A DNA stretch of 64,000 nucleotides from Cryptomeria japonica. Its lineage: Eukaryota; Streptophyta; Pinopsida; Cupressales; Cupressaceae. The stretch covers positions 262,063,386 through 262,127,385 of the forward strand of contig NC_081406.1 of assembly GCF_030272615.1 (NCBI RefSeq), read 5' to 3'. Positions within the stretch are counted from its first letter, which is position 1. The number at the start of each line of letters is the position of its first letter. This document shows, piece after piece, positions 1-11,100 of this stretch. Made by a program: the position numbers and the translations under genes. The notes under the pieces were generated by a model. It made no database searches and was not told the origin of the DNA. It was given only the letters and a program-made list of their open reading frames with translations.

Positions 1-836
1 CTTTATTGGTCCTATTGATCCTCTTTCTAATGGTAAATCTTATATCCTTGTTTATACTAATTATGTTACCAAATGGGTGAAAGTTAGGGCTATGAAACAT
101 TCTAGGGATACAAAGTTGCAGAGTTCCTATATGAATAAATTTTAACTAGGTATGGAGTCCCTAGGGAGCTAGTCACTGATCAAGGGCCACAATTCACTTC
201 TAATTTAATAAAAGCCCCGATGAATGAATACAATGTTCATCATAAAAAGTCAACTCCATACCACTCCCAAGCTAATGGCCAAGCAGAGGTCACAAACAGG
301 GAAATTGAGGTCATTCTCACAAGAACTGTAGATCTCCATAAGAAGGACTGGGCATCTAGGCTACCTGAGGCAGTATGGGCTTACAAAATAACATGAAAGA
401 CAACCACTAGCTTCACACCATTTGAGATTCTTTATGGAAAAACAATTGTTTTTCCAATAGAATTTGAATACAAGACTCTACAGATAACCCTTGACCTGAA
501 TATAGATATTGCTAAAGCTTAACATGAGCACATCATGTAGCTTAATGCCCTTGATGAATATAGAAAGCAATCTCTCCATCATACAGAGCTCATTCAACAA
601 CAACGTGTCAGACGACATGATAAGCATATCATAAATAATAAATTTTCTCCTGGAGATTAGGCATTGCTATATGACTCCAAATATCAAGATAACCAGGGCA
701 AGTTGCAGACACGTTGGGTGGGACCATATGAAGTTGCTGAGGTCTTTGAAAATAGTGTTGTGTGACTCACCACAATAGATTTGGTTCATTTTAAGTTGTT
801 GGTAAATGACCATCGACTTCACCTTTATCACAAGAC
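1..836 (+). pseudogene. Ty3/gypsy integrase C-terminal half, decayed
   Basis: Reading + in shifting frames gives the integrase core of a gypsy element. The window opens inside the core (TNYVTKWV, then YGVPRELVTDQGPQFTS with the second catalytic Asp, then NGQAEVTNREI with the catalytic Glu). It continues through TSFTPFEILYGKT and the SH3-like C-terminal part (KLQTRWVGPYEVAEVFENS, then HRLHLYHK). In-frame stops (for example where KITWKTT would be expected at about 393) and at least one frameshift near 150 make it a pseudogene. The first catalytic Asp would lie before the window. No chromodomain follows, which fits Athila/Tat-type elements. It is the likely upstream part of the element that also holds ORF A and the LTR at 4713. 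Confidence 0.85.
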
Positions 837-1571
837 TAGTTTTAAATAGGAGTTCCTGGAACAATTTGCAGATGATCCAAATTTCAAATTTGCTACAAGA
901 ACAGTTGGTGGGCTTCCTTGTTCGCCATGTGTTGAATAAGGTTCAAATTTCCATCTTCCTAATAAAGTTTTCATGTCCGTATGAAAATGATTTCCTCTAT
1001 CTTTCATCGTCATTCCACCTCATTCCTATCTTTCACTTTTTCATCTGTACTCATTTTCTTTCATTCTTTGGCTTTGTTGTTACATTGCATGCATATCGCC
1101 ACTCACATCAACACCGATATTTATTGCTTATTATGCATCACAACTTTAGGTACGTGTGCAAATATTTTTATACTTATTACGATTGATCACATTTCGTTTG
1201 ATTTATTTCCTTATCATTAGTCGATATCATTTATTTCCCAACATGCTTGTATTGATATCCCTTCCCATGTGTGGACCCTTGTGAAATTTTTGTTGGGGGG
1301 AAGGGGCTATTTGATTCTTTTTTTGATGCAAATTCACATATTAGTCACCTTGCAAAAAGATTGATTTTAAACTATCCTAAGCCTAGAGTCATGCTTTTCT
1401 TTTGAAATATCTTTCCTGTCACCTTGTTGTCTTCAGTTTATACGCGTGATGAATGAAGTGTTATAATTAGCTCCGTAATATGTGAAGGTTGTGGGTAGAA
1501 AGTTAGGAAATTGTTAAGATTAAAAAGGAAGGGAGTTGCTTTGTGTTGAGAGAGTATTTGAGTCTATAGAA
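837..1571 (+). other. Non-coding stretch between integrase and ORF A
   Basis: No sustained reading frame. It contains a G-rich tract at about 1292-1307 (TTGGGGGGAAGGGGC), which looks like a polypurine tract but is not followed by a recognisable LTR start. Reading frames here are low complexity (T-rich). Confidence 0.5.
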
Positions 1572-4396
1572 ATGGGACGACCGTCAATCAGGTGTGAACC
1601 GATAGACCATGAACTTATTTTTACAGATGTAGACTGTGAGCCAATATTTCAAGCAAGTGGGTGGTTTGATTACTTTCTAAAGCTTGGTAGTCTTGACAAT
1701 GTCGTGGCCTATAAGTTTGCATCCACATTCCAAGAGGGGGAAGCCATGGTATGAGGAATTAAGGTAGTGGCCACAGAGGAACATATAGCTGAGGTAACCA
1801 TACTACCTATAGTTGGAGAAAAATGCTTAGACACCTTTGATGCAAGGCCAACAAGGGTTGAATTCACACTTACTGGAGATCCTCCATTAATAGTTACCAG
1901 GTAGGGTACAAGTAGGACACCTTGTTGGCAATTTGGAGGAATTTATTATGTGTTGCATTGATGTTTGTCATTGATGTCAACACTAGTTGTTTTGCTGTCT
2001 ACCGACTTCCGGTAGAGTGGTTGGTCCTTGATGTTGATCTGGAGATTTGTCTCCGACTTTGGTTCAGCTGTTGGAATTAGTTTGGATCGATTATTCATGT
2101 GTTCGTGATGTGTATCACATTCAGCTGGTTTGGGATTTGATGATCCAGATGCTATCATATGTTCTAGTAAGCCTTTTGGTTACTGGTAAAGGTTTTACCG
2201 GAAGCGCTTTGATGAAGATCTTTTGGTGAATCTAATAAGTAGTGTTGGTGCGGCTTCTAGTTGGTTATCAGGATGCTAATGCTTAACATGTTCATGTTCT
2301 AGTTATTCGTGGTGTTTCATTTGGCTTATGGCGACCTATTATGGGTCCGATATTATTCTGCTAGGTTATGGACCAGCTTATGTAACATGTTGGTTGATGC
2401 TCTCGATACCTCACCAGTTGGATTTATTGTTTGGTTTATGTTGTTTAAGTCTTAGGCTGACTTGGTTTATCATTGGTTTGTAGGATTATGTAGCAGATCT
2501 ATTGTATTATCTTTTAGGTGGCCGACCTAATTGTTTAGGTCTCGGGTTGGTATAAATATGATGTAAGATCTCTTTGTAGATCGTATGTCATGGTCATGGG
2601 GTTATTTGTGTGTGAATAAAGTTGTTATCATATGCAGAGGTTTTGGTCGATCATAGGTGATCAAATTGGGTTTGTGCAAGAGGTTTAAGACCTCTAGTAT
2701 TGAGCTTAACCAGAACTATACTTAGGCATAGGAGATGCTATTCTTGCAGTTCATTCATCTTTCTAGATTGTAGTCTGAATTTCTTTGTAGCTAGCGAGGT
2801 AACTTTTGTGTTGGGCAGTACGCTCTAGGTTGTTGGCCTTCCTCCATGTGCATGCCCCTCTTATTGTAATCAAATACTTACTGTAGAAGTATTATCTGAC
2901 TGTGGGTAGGATTTCCATCGTAGTTTTTCCCTTTACCATTTTTTCCACTTACAAATCATGGTGTTCTGTATTATGGATGGTTGGTAATTATTTTGTGATA
3001 TATGTTTGTGCTTAATTGTTATATAAGCTATTCCGGTATTTGGTTTATGCATTCCGATAAAAGGTTTTGTGTTCTTATTTTTTTATAATATATTGACAAC
3101 CGATTCTCCCCCTTCTCAGTTGTCCACCGATTATCCTAACACATCTCTTCCAGAAGAATGGGCTCCTAGAGCAGTATACATTATCAAGTATATTACATGT
3201 GAAGTTTGTTAGTCTCTTCTACATGCTATACATTTTAAGCTTCTCTCTCATCTCCACCATGGAAGACACATGAATATCCTGAGTGTTTTGTACCACATGT
3301 TGAAGAAGATGTCTGGGAAAACACAAAAAGGTAGGGAAAATTCTATCTCACCATTGTTTGATTAAGTTATTAGTAGAGAGAAGGTGAGGGAAATGAATCC
3401 TGGGTTACCTTGGGATAGTTTTCTTAGAGGGGAACAAATTCAGAATGTAGGGTTTATGTCTTGACCCATTTCTTCTAGAAAGAAAAAGTTGAGAAAATCA
3501 ACAGTAGAAGCCTCCTCTTCAAAAACCCATGATGAGCAATCTTTTAAAGGAAACACTTAAGGGATGAGAAGAAATTTCTATGCAAAGGATGTCTGATGTT
3601 GAAAAGGATAGTCCTCCAAGACCTAAAGTAAAGAAAGAAAAAACTTTACCTATAATTCCTCCTACAACGAAAACAAAAATAATTCTCTCAAAACCCTCTG
3701 ATTTTCCTTTGAGGCATAGTAACAAGAATCTAGGAAAAACTAAAGGAAAAGAAAAGAAAATTCCCCAGCAAGTGATCATAGAAAGTAAAACCGAGTCAAA
3801 TAACAACTCTGTACAATAAAACACCATCTAGAGTTCAAACTCCTTCATCTCCTTCAGATGTTTTTCCACCAGAAAATATAGGTATGGGGGAGAAAGAGGG
3901 GATAAATCTAACAGTTAACCTGAATGTGCCATTGCAAGATGATAGTCAATTAGGAACTAAAGGGATGGTTGGTTTAGATAAGCTTTCCACAGCTGCAGAG
4001 CAGATGGCTTTTGCATGTCAAGCAAAAATACAGATGCACTTACCAATCCCTCCAACATTCATGTGGCCATAATTGTTGTTTCAAATGTACCAAACCATTC
4101 AAGAGGAACATGAAACTTGGAAACAAGAGAAGGAAAAATTGCATAATGAATTCAAAAGGAAGGATAGAGAAATTTTGAAATTGAAAGCCAGTATGGGAGA
4201 GGTCATGGAGTTAGTCCCTCAGATTATGCAATGTCGACCTCCACCCAAAGTATATTCTCTTCATTTAGGAGAATTGTGTATTTCATATCAGTTATCAAGG
4301 GAGTTTTCTGGTTTATGTTCTTCTCTGCTAACTACAAAGGAATTCGTATGTGCATATGAGACTTCAAGTTTTGTTGACAAAAAATTTGCTTTGTGA
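1572..4396 (+). pseudogene. ORF A: accessory ORF of Athila-like element, split by a solo LTR
   Basis: ATG at 1572 (MGRPSIRCEPID). The part before the insertion reads SGWFDYFLKLGSLDN, then EEHIAEVTILPIVGEK; after the insertion the frame resumes at 3142 with SLPEEWAPRAVYIIKYITCE and HFKLLSHLHHGRHMN. A basic segment follows (3580-3819, KVKKEKTLP, KTKGKEKK), then a charged coiled-coil tail (4073-4240, EEHETWKQEKEKLHNEFKRK). At least five stops, most one transition from a sense codon, and frameshifts are present. The first domain resembles ORF B at 40875-42413 in spacing and motifs (IT-x-E-G, HxxHF-LL-H-RH). Function unknown. Its place, after integrase and before the LTR, is where Athila elements carry their env-like ORF. 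Domain identity is my reading, without a database search. Confidence 0.65.
1923..3141 (+). mobile_element. Solo LTR, probably Ty1/copia
   Basis: Starts TGTTGGCAATTTGG and ends CCGATTATCCTAACA (TG...CA), 1219 bp. It is flanked by CACCT (1918-1922) and CATCT (3142-3146), a 5-bp target duplication with one mismatch. The ORF A reading frame breaks off at the left flank and resumes at the right flank, which independently fixes both ends. A TATA box (TATAAATATG) lies at 2551-2560. There is no internal region, so it arose by LTR-LTR recombination. The copia assignment rests on the resemblance of its 5' end to the LTR at 60638. Confidence 0.85.
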
Positions 4397-4712
4397 GTTA
4401 TATTTGCATAATTATGCTTTTCTGGTTGACACTCATTGGAACCCTTTGTTATACATTGGTGATGTTTAGCTCAAGACATTCATGTCTTGACATTCAGAAT
4501 CATAATAGTTGGGGGCAACAATTTAGACAACATAGAGATTTGGAATAAACTTCCCCATTGGAACCAAGAGACGAGACATCTGATTCAGATAATGTATTGT
4601 GTGAATGAAATCAAATTTTAAGTGACAACAAGAACATGGACCTTGTTTTGACAAAAAAGGGAACAGGTGTACCAAGAATATGAAGCAATGGCTAAGACTT
4701 CAACACAAATGG
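4397..4712 (+). other. 3' non-coding end of Athila-like internal region
   Basis: No coding frame. A purine-rich tract AATAGTTGGGGGCAA lies at about 4507-4521. It matches the tract directly next to the inverted LTR copy (GGTTGGGGGGCAAAA, minus strand at 16048-16062), so it is a likely polypurine tract. Here about 190 bp separates it from the LTR start at 4713. Either the LTR really starts earlier or there is an insertion. Confidence 0.5.
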
Positions 4713-5946
4713 TGATGAGATGAAATAATAGCTCTTTTTGTGTTCATGTCTGTTATGTTTTTCATGGTTAAAGTTGTGTAATCAGAAAATATTGAGGGTA
4801 TAGGATGTGTTAGAGGTTTTTGATCCTATGCATGATGAACATTAACTGAACCTTTCAAACTTTGTATTGTTTTGGCTAAATATATTCCTGCAACTATGCT
4901 AATTACTATGATAATTTTATATGTGGAAGAATGAATGTTATGGCTAATAGGAAATGGATACGTATGTGTTTATGTGCTTTAACTCATGATGCAGGAATAC
5001 TTAAGTAGTTGCAGAAGCGGTCAAACCATGCCAGAAAGGAGGATCATATTATTCAAGCCGTTAAAAACAGATTCAAGGTAGTTGTAATCATTAAAGAAAT
5101 AAGTGAGGTGATAACCAAGCATCTAAAGAATAGCAAAATAGTTCAAGATTTATTTATGGTTGTCTCTAGTAGGTGAAAATCTAGTGGGAACCGTTGTGCT
5201 ATATTCTTGCTTATGAATGACGAATGTCCCACAATATTTGTGGTTGACTCTTTCTTTGTTGTAACAAAACTTCTGCCTATTCTCTTGGGTATCATTTAGG
5301 TAGTTAGTAGTTTGTTATAGATTTCTTATAAATAAATATCTGGACCTCTTCGTAGTGGTTAGATAGAGTTTTTAGAGTTAGACAATAATCTGTCTGCTTT
5401 CATGATATGTAACAACTTTTGAAATGATAAATAAAGTGATGATGTTTTGAGCATATAAGACTACTTGAATTCTGGACATGCTCATCCAAGGGGGCCCATT
5501 TGGTGAGCAATCCTATGTCTTTGTTATATTAGTTTTATTTTGTTGTAGTTGTTGTTCTAGCGTTTGACTGTTGCTGCAACCACTAGAACCAGAACTTGTG
5601 ACTATTCCTACAACCAAAGGCAAATAGAGTAGTTCCCATTTGTCAGCTTAGAACATTAGTGGTAGTTAGTTGCTTGAATTATATTTTAACATTAATATTT
5701 CCTATAGCATTTTAGTCATTACATTTCTGTGTTTTAATTTCAGTAATTTCCTTTGCTGTATTAGAATAGAATGACTTTTATTGGAACTTAGTGCACAAAA
5801 TGTGTTGGCCCATTTCAAGTAATACGTCTTTGGGTTGACATGTAAATGAAACCTCCGCCGTAAAATTGATAGCTATTTAGGATAGATGTCCAATCTGTGA
5901 GTCTAGGTTTTGAGTTGAGTTATTGTTCCAATTGGGAAGGTAGACA
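4713..5946 (+). repeat. LTR of Athila-like gypsy element
   Basis: 1234 bp, TGATGAGATGAAATAATAG...GGTAGACA. It aligns over its whole length with the reverse complement of 14820-16047 (1228 bp). Its 3' end is set by the primer-binding site five bases further on. The start is set by the point where the two copies stop matching. It is flanked by the 3' internal end on the left and a primer site plus gag remnant on the right. Confidence 0.8.
5327..5336 (+). promoter_or_regulatory. LTR TATA box
   Basis: TATAAATAAA inside the LTR, about 620 bp from both ends. The inverted copy has the equivalent motif on the minus strand near 15424-15436, and the diverged LTR at 16451-17530 has TATAAATCC and TATAAAAATG at the corresponding place. 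Confidence 0.5.
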
Positions 5947-5950
5947 TTTT

Positions 5951-5968
5951 TGGCATCGTTATCGGGGA
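5951..5968 (+). other. Primer-binding site, decayed tRNA-Asp type
   Basis: TGGCATCGTTATCGGGGA starts four bases after the LTR end. The Athila consensus complementary to tRNA-Asp is TGGCGCCGTTGCCGGGGA. The two differ at four positions, all G-to-A or C-to-T transitions. Confidence 0.75.
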
Positions 5969-6046
5969 TGGTGCCAAACTAAGAACCTGTCATAGCCATG
6001 AGCTTTTAGTTTTCAGTGATTTAGTGTTTTAGTAGTTTAAGATAAG

Positions 6047-6564
6047 TTGTCAAATAATTTTTCCGAATCTATATGCATAGAAGAAGAAGAGTTGTCAAAT
6101 ATTTTTTCTGAATCTTTTGTTGGTTCATATGGGAATCATTATGCACAAAATAATAAGTGGCGACCTCCATATGCTCAAAACTTTGGAAAATTTCCACCTC
6201 AATCTTGGTATAGCCCTCAAATTTTGCAATAAAATTATCCCGATCCTTCATCCCAATGGCAACAGCCACAGGGAAATTGGTCTCAACCTCAAGGGTAATG
6301 GAAACCTCCACATGGAAATTGGCAACAAACTTCTCAATGGAGAGGGAGCCAGCAATGGTCAAATCAACCTTCTGCTTATTTACAACCACCTCAACAACCA
6401 TAATAGCTTGCTATAATGCCACTCCCTGCTCCTAATGCCACTCCACCTAAAGCTACTCAGTTGCCATCTTAGCCCGTACCAAATCCAAATAGTAAACCTT
6501 AGCCACAACAACAAGTATATTCTACTGATCCTAACTAGTACCTTGCATATTCTCTTAATATAAG
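6047..6564 (+). pseudogene. gag remnant of Athila-like element, cut by insertion
   Basis: A reading frame rich in Gln, Trp, Pro and Asn (KWRPPYAQNFGKFPPQSW, then GNWQQTSQWRGSQQWSN) with four or more stops. This composition is typical of the C-terminal gag linker in Athila-type elements. The N-terminal gag fold is missing, although the primer site is only about 80 bp upstream, so an internal deletion is likely. The first lines contain an approximate 46-bp tandem duplication (6046-6070 and 6092-6116, LSNNFSES / LSNIFSES). The frame is cut at 6564 by the element at 6565-14776; a 43-bp continuation lies at 14777-14819. Confidence 0.6.
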
Positions 6565-8345
6565 TGTGGAGGGGAAAAAGCGAGACCAGGTGACTAGGAC
6601 CTAATCCCACTTTTTCCAAACACATTTGGACTACGAAAGAGCCTAGGGAGATAGCTCACTTTGGCTACTTGTAATAAAGAGAGAGCCAAAGATTATCTCT
6701 TAGGGTTTCTATTCCTCTTGTTGTATATGAAGGGAAGATGTGAAAAATAGGGTGTGATTGATCAACTAGACTAGGAGATAAACAATGAAGCATATATGAA
6801 CTTGAAATTGCAGAAACTTGCAGATTTGAAACTGAGATACTGAAAGTAGAGAAGGGGGAGGAATTTGAATGTGTACCTAGTGTTGAAAAATGAGCCAAAC
6901 TGACCTGGACAGGAGTGCCACGCTCTGGTCCTATTTTGTTTGACAAAAAGCTACAACTGAAGGCCTACAAATTTGATGTTCTAAGCTTCCACCCTGCCAA
7001 ATTTCACCTGAAACTGGGAGGACCGGGGCGCAGGACCAGGGCGCCTAGGGAAGACCAGAGCGTAAGACAAGGGTGCTCAGAGAGGACCAGAACACCTAGG
7101 GAGGACTAGAACGCCCAGGGAGGACCAAGATGTAGGACCAAGGTGCCACACCCCTATCCTAGTGAATTCTTCTCAAATTTGATCTTTGGGACTGTGTCTG
7201 TGTGCTCTGCCTAACCTAAAATTTGCAGCGACAATCGGATCCTGTACCTACACCTGTAACTGAAAATAGGGTTTTGGGTGGCTATATAGGGTTTTACCTT
7301 AGTCAAACCCATATTTTGGTGATTTCCACCTCAATAAATAGCTGGTTTGTATAGTAAAATAGTGTGTGGAGGAATCTTGTGTGTGTGCAAGACCCTAAAA
7401 TGAGAAAGATAAGAAACTAGAGCTACCCTACGCTTTGGAGAGTAAACCCTAAATGTATGTAAGTATAAATGTAAATGTAAATGTAAGTGAGAATTATCTA
7501 AATCAAATGTGCTAAATGATCTAAAGCATGAATGAAAATGTGAAAATGAATGTAAAGAAGCTCATACAAAGACATGAAACCATACCAATCCCCAAGGGAG
7601 AGATACAAGCCACTTAATCTCCTATTATTCTTCAATGTCTTTAAGAATCCTAATTGATTATGAATACCTTATGAATACTTGATGAATACTTGATGAATAC
7701 TTGATGAATATTGTTGAAGACTCCACATAAGCTTCTCCTTCACTACATAGAAGGCTCCTTGTGATCTTTTAGCCAAAAACTTCCTTTTCGTAGATGCCTT
7801 CAAATGAAGAAAGAGAGCTCTTATATATGAAACAGTAGATCTTAATTTCATCTTTAGGCCAACCTAGGATTTGAATTTCCCACCAATTTATTGGGGTTAA
7901 GCATTATAATATCATAGAATTATGCTCAAGAAATTTCAAGAAAAATGTTGAGGACCAGGTACAACTTGCACCTGGTCTGACCAACTTTTCACCAATTTTT
8001 CAAGGTCACTAGATATGATGATATTAGAGTGAATCCCAAAGCTACAACTGATTTTGAGATGTTTTGATATGCTAAATAGGGCCTTAAAGGTTGAAATAAG
8101 ACATAATTAGGGTTTATGATTTAATGATTTATTGGAGGAATAAAATAAATAGGGGCACACTTAGGGTAAAGGGCCCAATCTTATGATTTGGGGAGTGATA
8201 AAATGTGACTTTAGATTTAATTAAATTAATTAACTAAATGCTTAAAGGGAAATTACAATGTAAGATGCAAACACAGTAAGGTGGGTGCTAAACTAAGTGT
8301 ATAATTGTACCACCCTAGCAAGGGTGTACAATTTATGACGCTACA
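6565..8345 (-). repeat. 3' LTR of the 6565-14776 element
   Basis: 1781 bp, + strand ends TGTGGAGGGG and GACGCTACA. It aligns with 13020-14776 throughout, apart from small indels in short repeats (for example the GATGAATACTT and AATGTAAATGTAA runs). A minus-strand TATA box (TATATAAG) lies at 7819-7828. Confidence 0.9.
7819..7828 (-). promoter_or_regulatory. TATA box in 3' LTR
   Basis: Minus strand reads CATATATAAGAGCTCTC. The GAGCTC immediately after the TATA box is also found in the LTRs of the 33736-47223 element. The functional 5' copy of this element has the motif mutated (CATACATAAG near 14250-14260). Confidence 0.5.
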
Positions 8346-8365
8346 TTTAGCTCCCACTTTAGCTT
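8346..8365 (-). other. Polypurine tract
   Basis: Minus strand reads GCTAAAGTGGGAGCTAAA and is followed directly by the LTR start TGTAGC. This sets the orientation of the element. Confidence 0.75.
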
Positions 8366-9382
8366 TCATATGACACTACGTGCATATGAAAGGTAAAGTA
8401 AAGAAAATTAAACATTCATGAAAAATGATATATCCACAAGTTGTCAGACGAAGCCCCCAGCGGTATCTGCAATACACAGTTAGGAACCGCACCCTACAAA
8501 ACCACATGCTAGATAAAATCACAAAATCACCTAAATGCTTACTAAGGAAGGTGATGAAAATTTGAGGGTACCTATATGCCCCCCTAGTTTCGGCTTGCTA
8601 ATTTAGTGAGTTGAAATAGGGTATCATGTTTACCACATCTATTTGTGAGAGAAGATTGATGAAAAATGCTCATAAGAAGATTTGATACAAGATCAAAAAC
8701 TAATGGAGAATCATTTGGTAAGAAAGAGGACTAAACCTCAATTCCAACACAACAAAGAGTGTGAGGATTTGAGAGCTCTCTAACACAAGATGAAAGATTT
8801 AAATGGAAACAAATGCAAGAGATATAATCCAAAAATGCAACTCCATAAAGGAATTTGGAAAATAATGGAGGATTGAAATGTCATCAAAGAGAGATTATTT
8901 ATAGCAACACTCTTCTAAAAGAAGGAAAGAGATCCTCATTAGGGACATGCACGTTCACAAAATAGAAGGGTTTATTATAAAAGATAGTACTCAATGAAGA
9001 AAAGAAATTGATGAATGATCAAAGACTTCCAACACCAAGGAGGAGGTCTCAATTAAGGATATATACTTTAGATCCCCATTAGGGATGCTTGTTCCAATAT
9101 GAGAGAAGGAATTCAAATATGAATACACCTGTAGATTCAATAATATATCCTTATAGAAGACACTACTTAACAAAGGGGAAATTTTAATCTTAAGAAGGAG
9201 AGATGTTTGAAATCGCTCTTTCCCCCTATATATAGGGAGAAGAGATGAGATATAAATAGGCTATTATGTTGCTTCCAAAAGTATGATTGCATGTGAAATT
9301 GTACCATCATGAATGACAATGAGCCCCCAGTAAGTGAGCTACCAATTCCACATAATTATGAGCAACATAATAACCATTAATG
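8366..9382 (-). other. 3' untranslated internal region
   Basis: No coding frame. It is purine-rich on +, and has a 14-bp palindrome CCCTATATATAGGG at 9224-9237. Nothing else recognised. Confidence 0.5.
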
Positions 9383-10452
9383 TTATTTAAAGACATGATA
9401 GATTGAATGAGATATTTGAATATGACATGTTAAATGCTCTACTATAAGTGAGATTAAAAACATGTATAAGATGATGAATGTTAAAAAAAATTTAGAAAGA
9501 GAGAAGATAATAGGAGAAGAATAGGCCACTATGTCATACTTTTCTTGCACACAAGAAATCTTAGGAGAGGGATAAGTGTAATTCATTAGAGCCTTATTCC
9601 TAGAAGAAGGGATTTTAGAATGACTAGAAGATAAAGTCTGATAAGTGGGACTAAAAATCTCTTGAGGAGATTCATAAAGAGATTTGTTCATCACCAACAT
9701 TTCCTTATGAGGGGGATGAGTGTTGAAAGAAGTAGAAGATGATTTACTTGAGGTGAGCTCATCATCACTACTAATATAGCATTCACATTGAGAGATGGTC
9801 TTTTAGATGCTTTGGTGGGCTTAGAAGGATTATATCCAAGTCCAAATGAAGCTTCATGTGTGTTATGTTCTAAAGGAACTTTAATTCCTTTTTCATTTGT
9901 GCCACAACCATTTCCATTATAGCTACTCTTAGCTAAAATGTGAAAACCGGGACCATAAAGGGATGCCAAATCAGAAAGAGATGGTTGCGCCTCATAGGTC
10001 TCTGTGCTATATGAATTAGAGGAAGGATTTGAAGAATTATTTGAATTAGAAGCAACCACAAAGTTGTTACTTAGTTGTTTAGACAAAGTGGGTTGCTCTT
10101 TAGGTTCCTCTTTAGATTTCTCCTTCTCAGTCTTAGATCCTTTCCAAGATAGTCTATACTCTCCTATAAAATTAGGGTTAAAGTCTAGAGATCCTCAATC
10201 ATCATTTGAGAGCACTCCTTTGGGAGAAAAGATATCTTTGGGAGGAGATTCCAATTATGTAGAAGAATCAAGAGTATTAGAAGGAACAAGATCATTGAAG
10301 GAAATAGATGTATTTGAAGAAGTAGGAAGATTGGGAGAAGAATGGGAAGTAGTTGAACAAGAAGATCCATCTTTTAATGGACATTGAAAATTGGTATCAG
10401 CTAACAAGGTGGATGTCTTATTGATATAAATGAACTTGAGTTTCCTATGCAA
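9383..10452 (-). pseudogene. Gly-rich post-protease region of gypsy polyprotein
   Basis: The frame 10452-10255 continues the protease domain (LKFIYINKTSTLLADTNFQ) after a stop. The frame 10086-9691 includes YGPGFHILAKSSYNGNGCG, EKGIKVPLE and FGLGYNPSKPTK. In autonomous gypsy elements of several plant lineages, a G-patch-like linker of this kind sits between protease and reverse transcriptase. Here no RT follows; the frame ends in low-complexity Ser-rich sequence (9700-9383). Several stops and at least one frameshift. Family assignment is from pattern recognition only. Confidence 0.55.
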
Positions 10453-11100
10453 AGTTGAGGGGACAACTTATATGCTATGAATCCATTGTCTCCATAATAG
10501 AAAGTTATATTTCAAATTACCAGGCATGACATGAATAGGTGGAGATAAAGTAACAAGACCCACCTTAACAGGCAAGGCTATGATACCTAAAGATTGTCTA
10601 TCAACATTATCAAAGCCTCAAATAGAAATAGGAGAAGGTTCGATGAGAGAACGATCCACATTAATCTTATCCAATAAGTCCACATTGCAAACATTAAGGC
10701 CAGATCCATTGTCCACAAGGGTTCATCTTATAGCACTATTGTTGATAACAACCACAATCATAAGCGGATCATATTGATGTTGGATTTCATGAGAAGGTAA
10801 CTCATCTTGTGTGAATGTAATTTGAGCTTTGGAATTTTTTTTAGGACCAATCAAAGAAGCTATGTTATTAGGTGTCACTGCAGGTGGGACATCTAAGTTT
10901 TTCAAAGCATCTTGTAACATCCCATGATAAGCAAGTGAAGTTTGAACCAAATCCCAAATAGAAATATTGACAAGAGTAGCTTTAAGTTGTTTAATGAGAT
11001 CATACTCCTTACTAAGAGTCTATGATATACGAGGTACTTATGGAAGAGTAGGTTGAGAGGGAGAAATTGAAGTTGGGGTAACTGGAAGAGGATTAGGCTA
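10453..11100 (-). pseudogene. Ty3/gypsy aspartic protease domain
   Basis: The minus frame reads SKEYDLIKQLKATLVNISIWD, then YHGMLQDALKNLDVP, then ELPSHEIQHQYDPLMI, and the protease core with the catalytic D-N-G-S at about 10703-10714 (LVDNGSGLNVCNVDLL). The flap and second half follow (SIRGFDNV, then PIHVMPGNLKYNFLLWRQW). DNGS in place of DSGA is common in this gypsy branch. A stop (TGA, one change from CGA) lies at 10723-10725, just before the active site, and others occur further on. The protease would have processed a Gag-Pro polyprotein. Confidence 0.75.

Noticed and set aside
667-1220. Minus- and plus-strand frames of 61-126 aa at the integrase end
   Set aside because: Other-frame shadows of the integrase C-terminus and T-rich low-complexity sequence.
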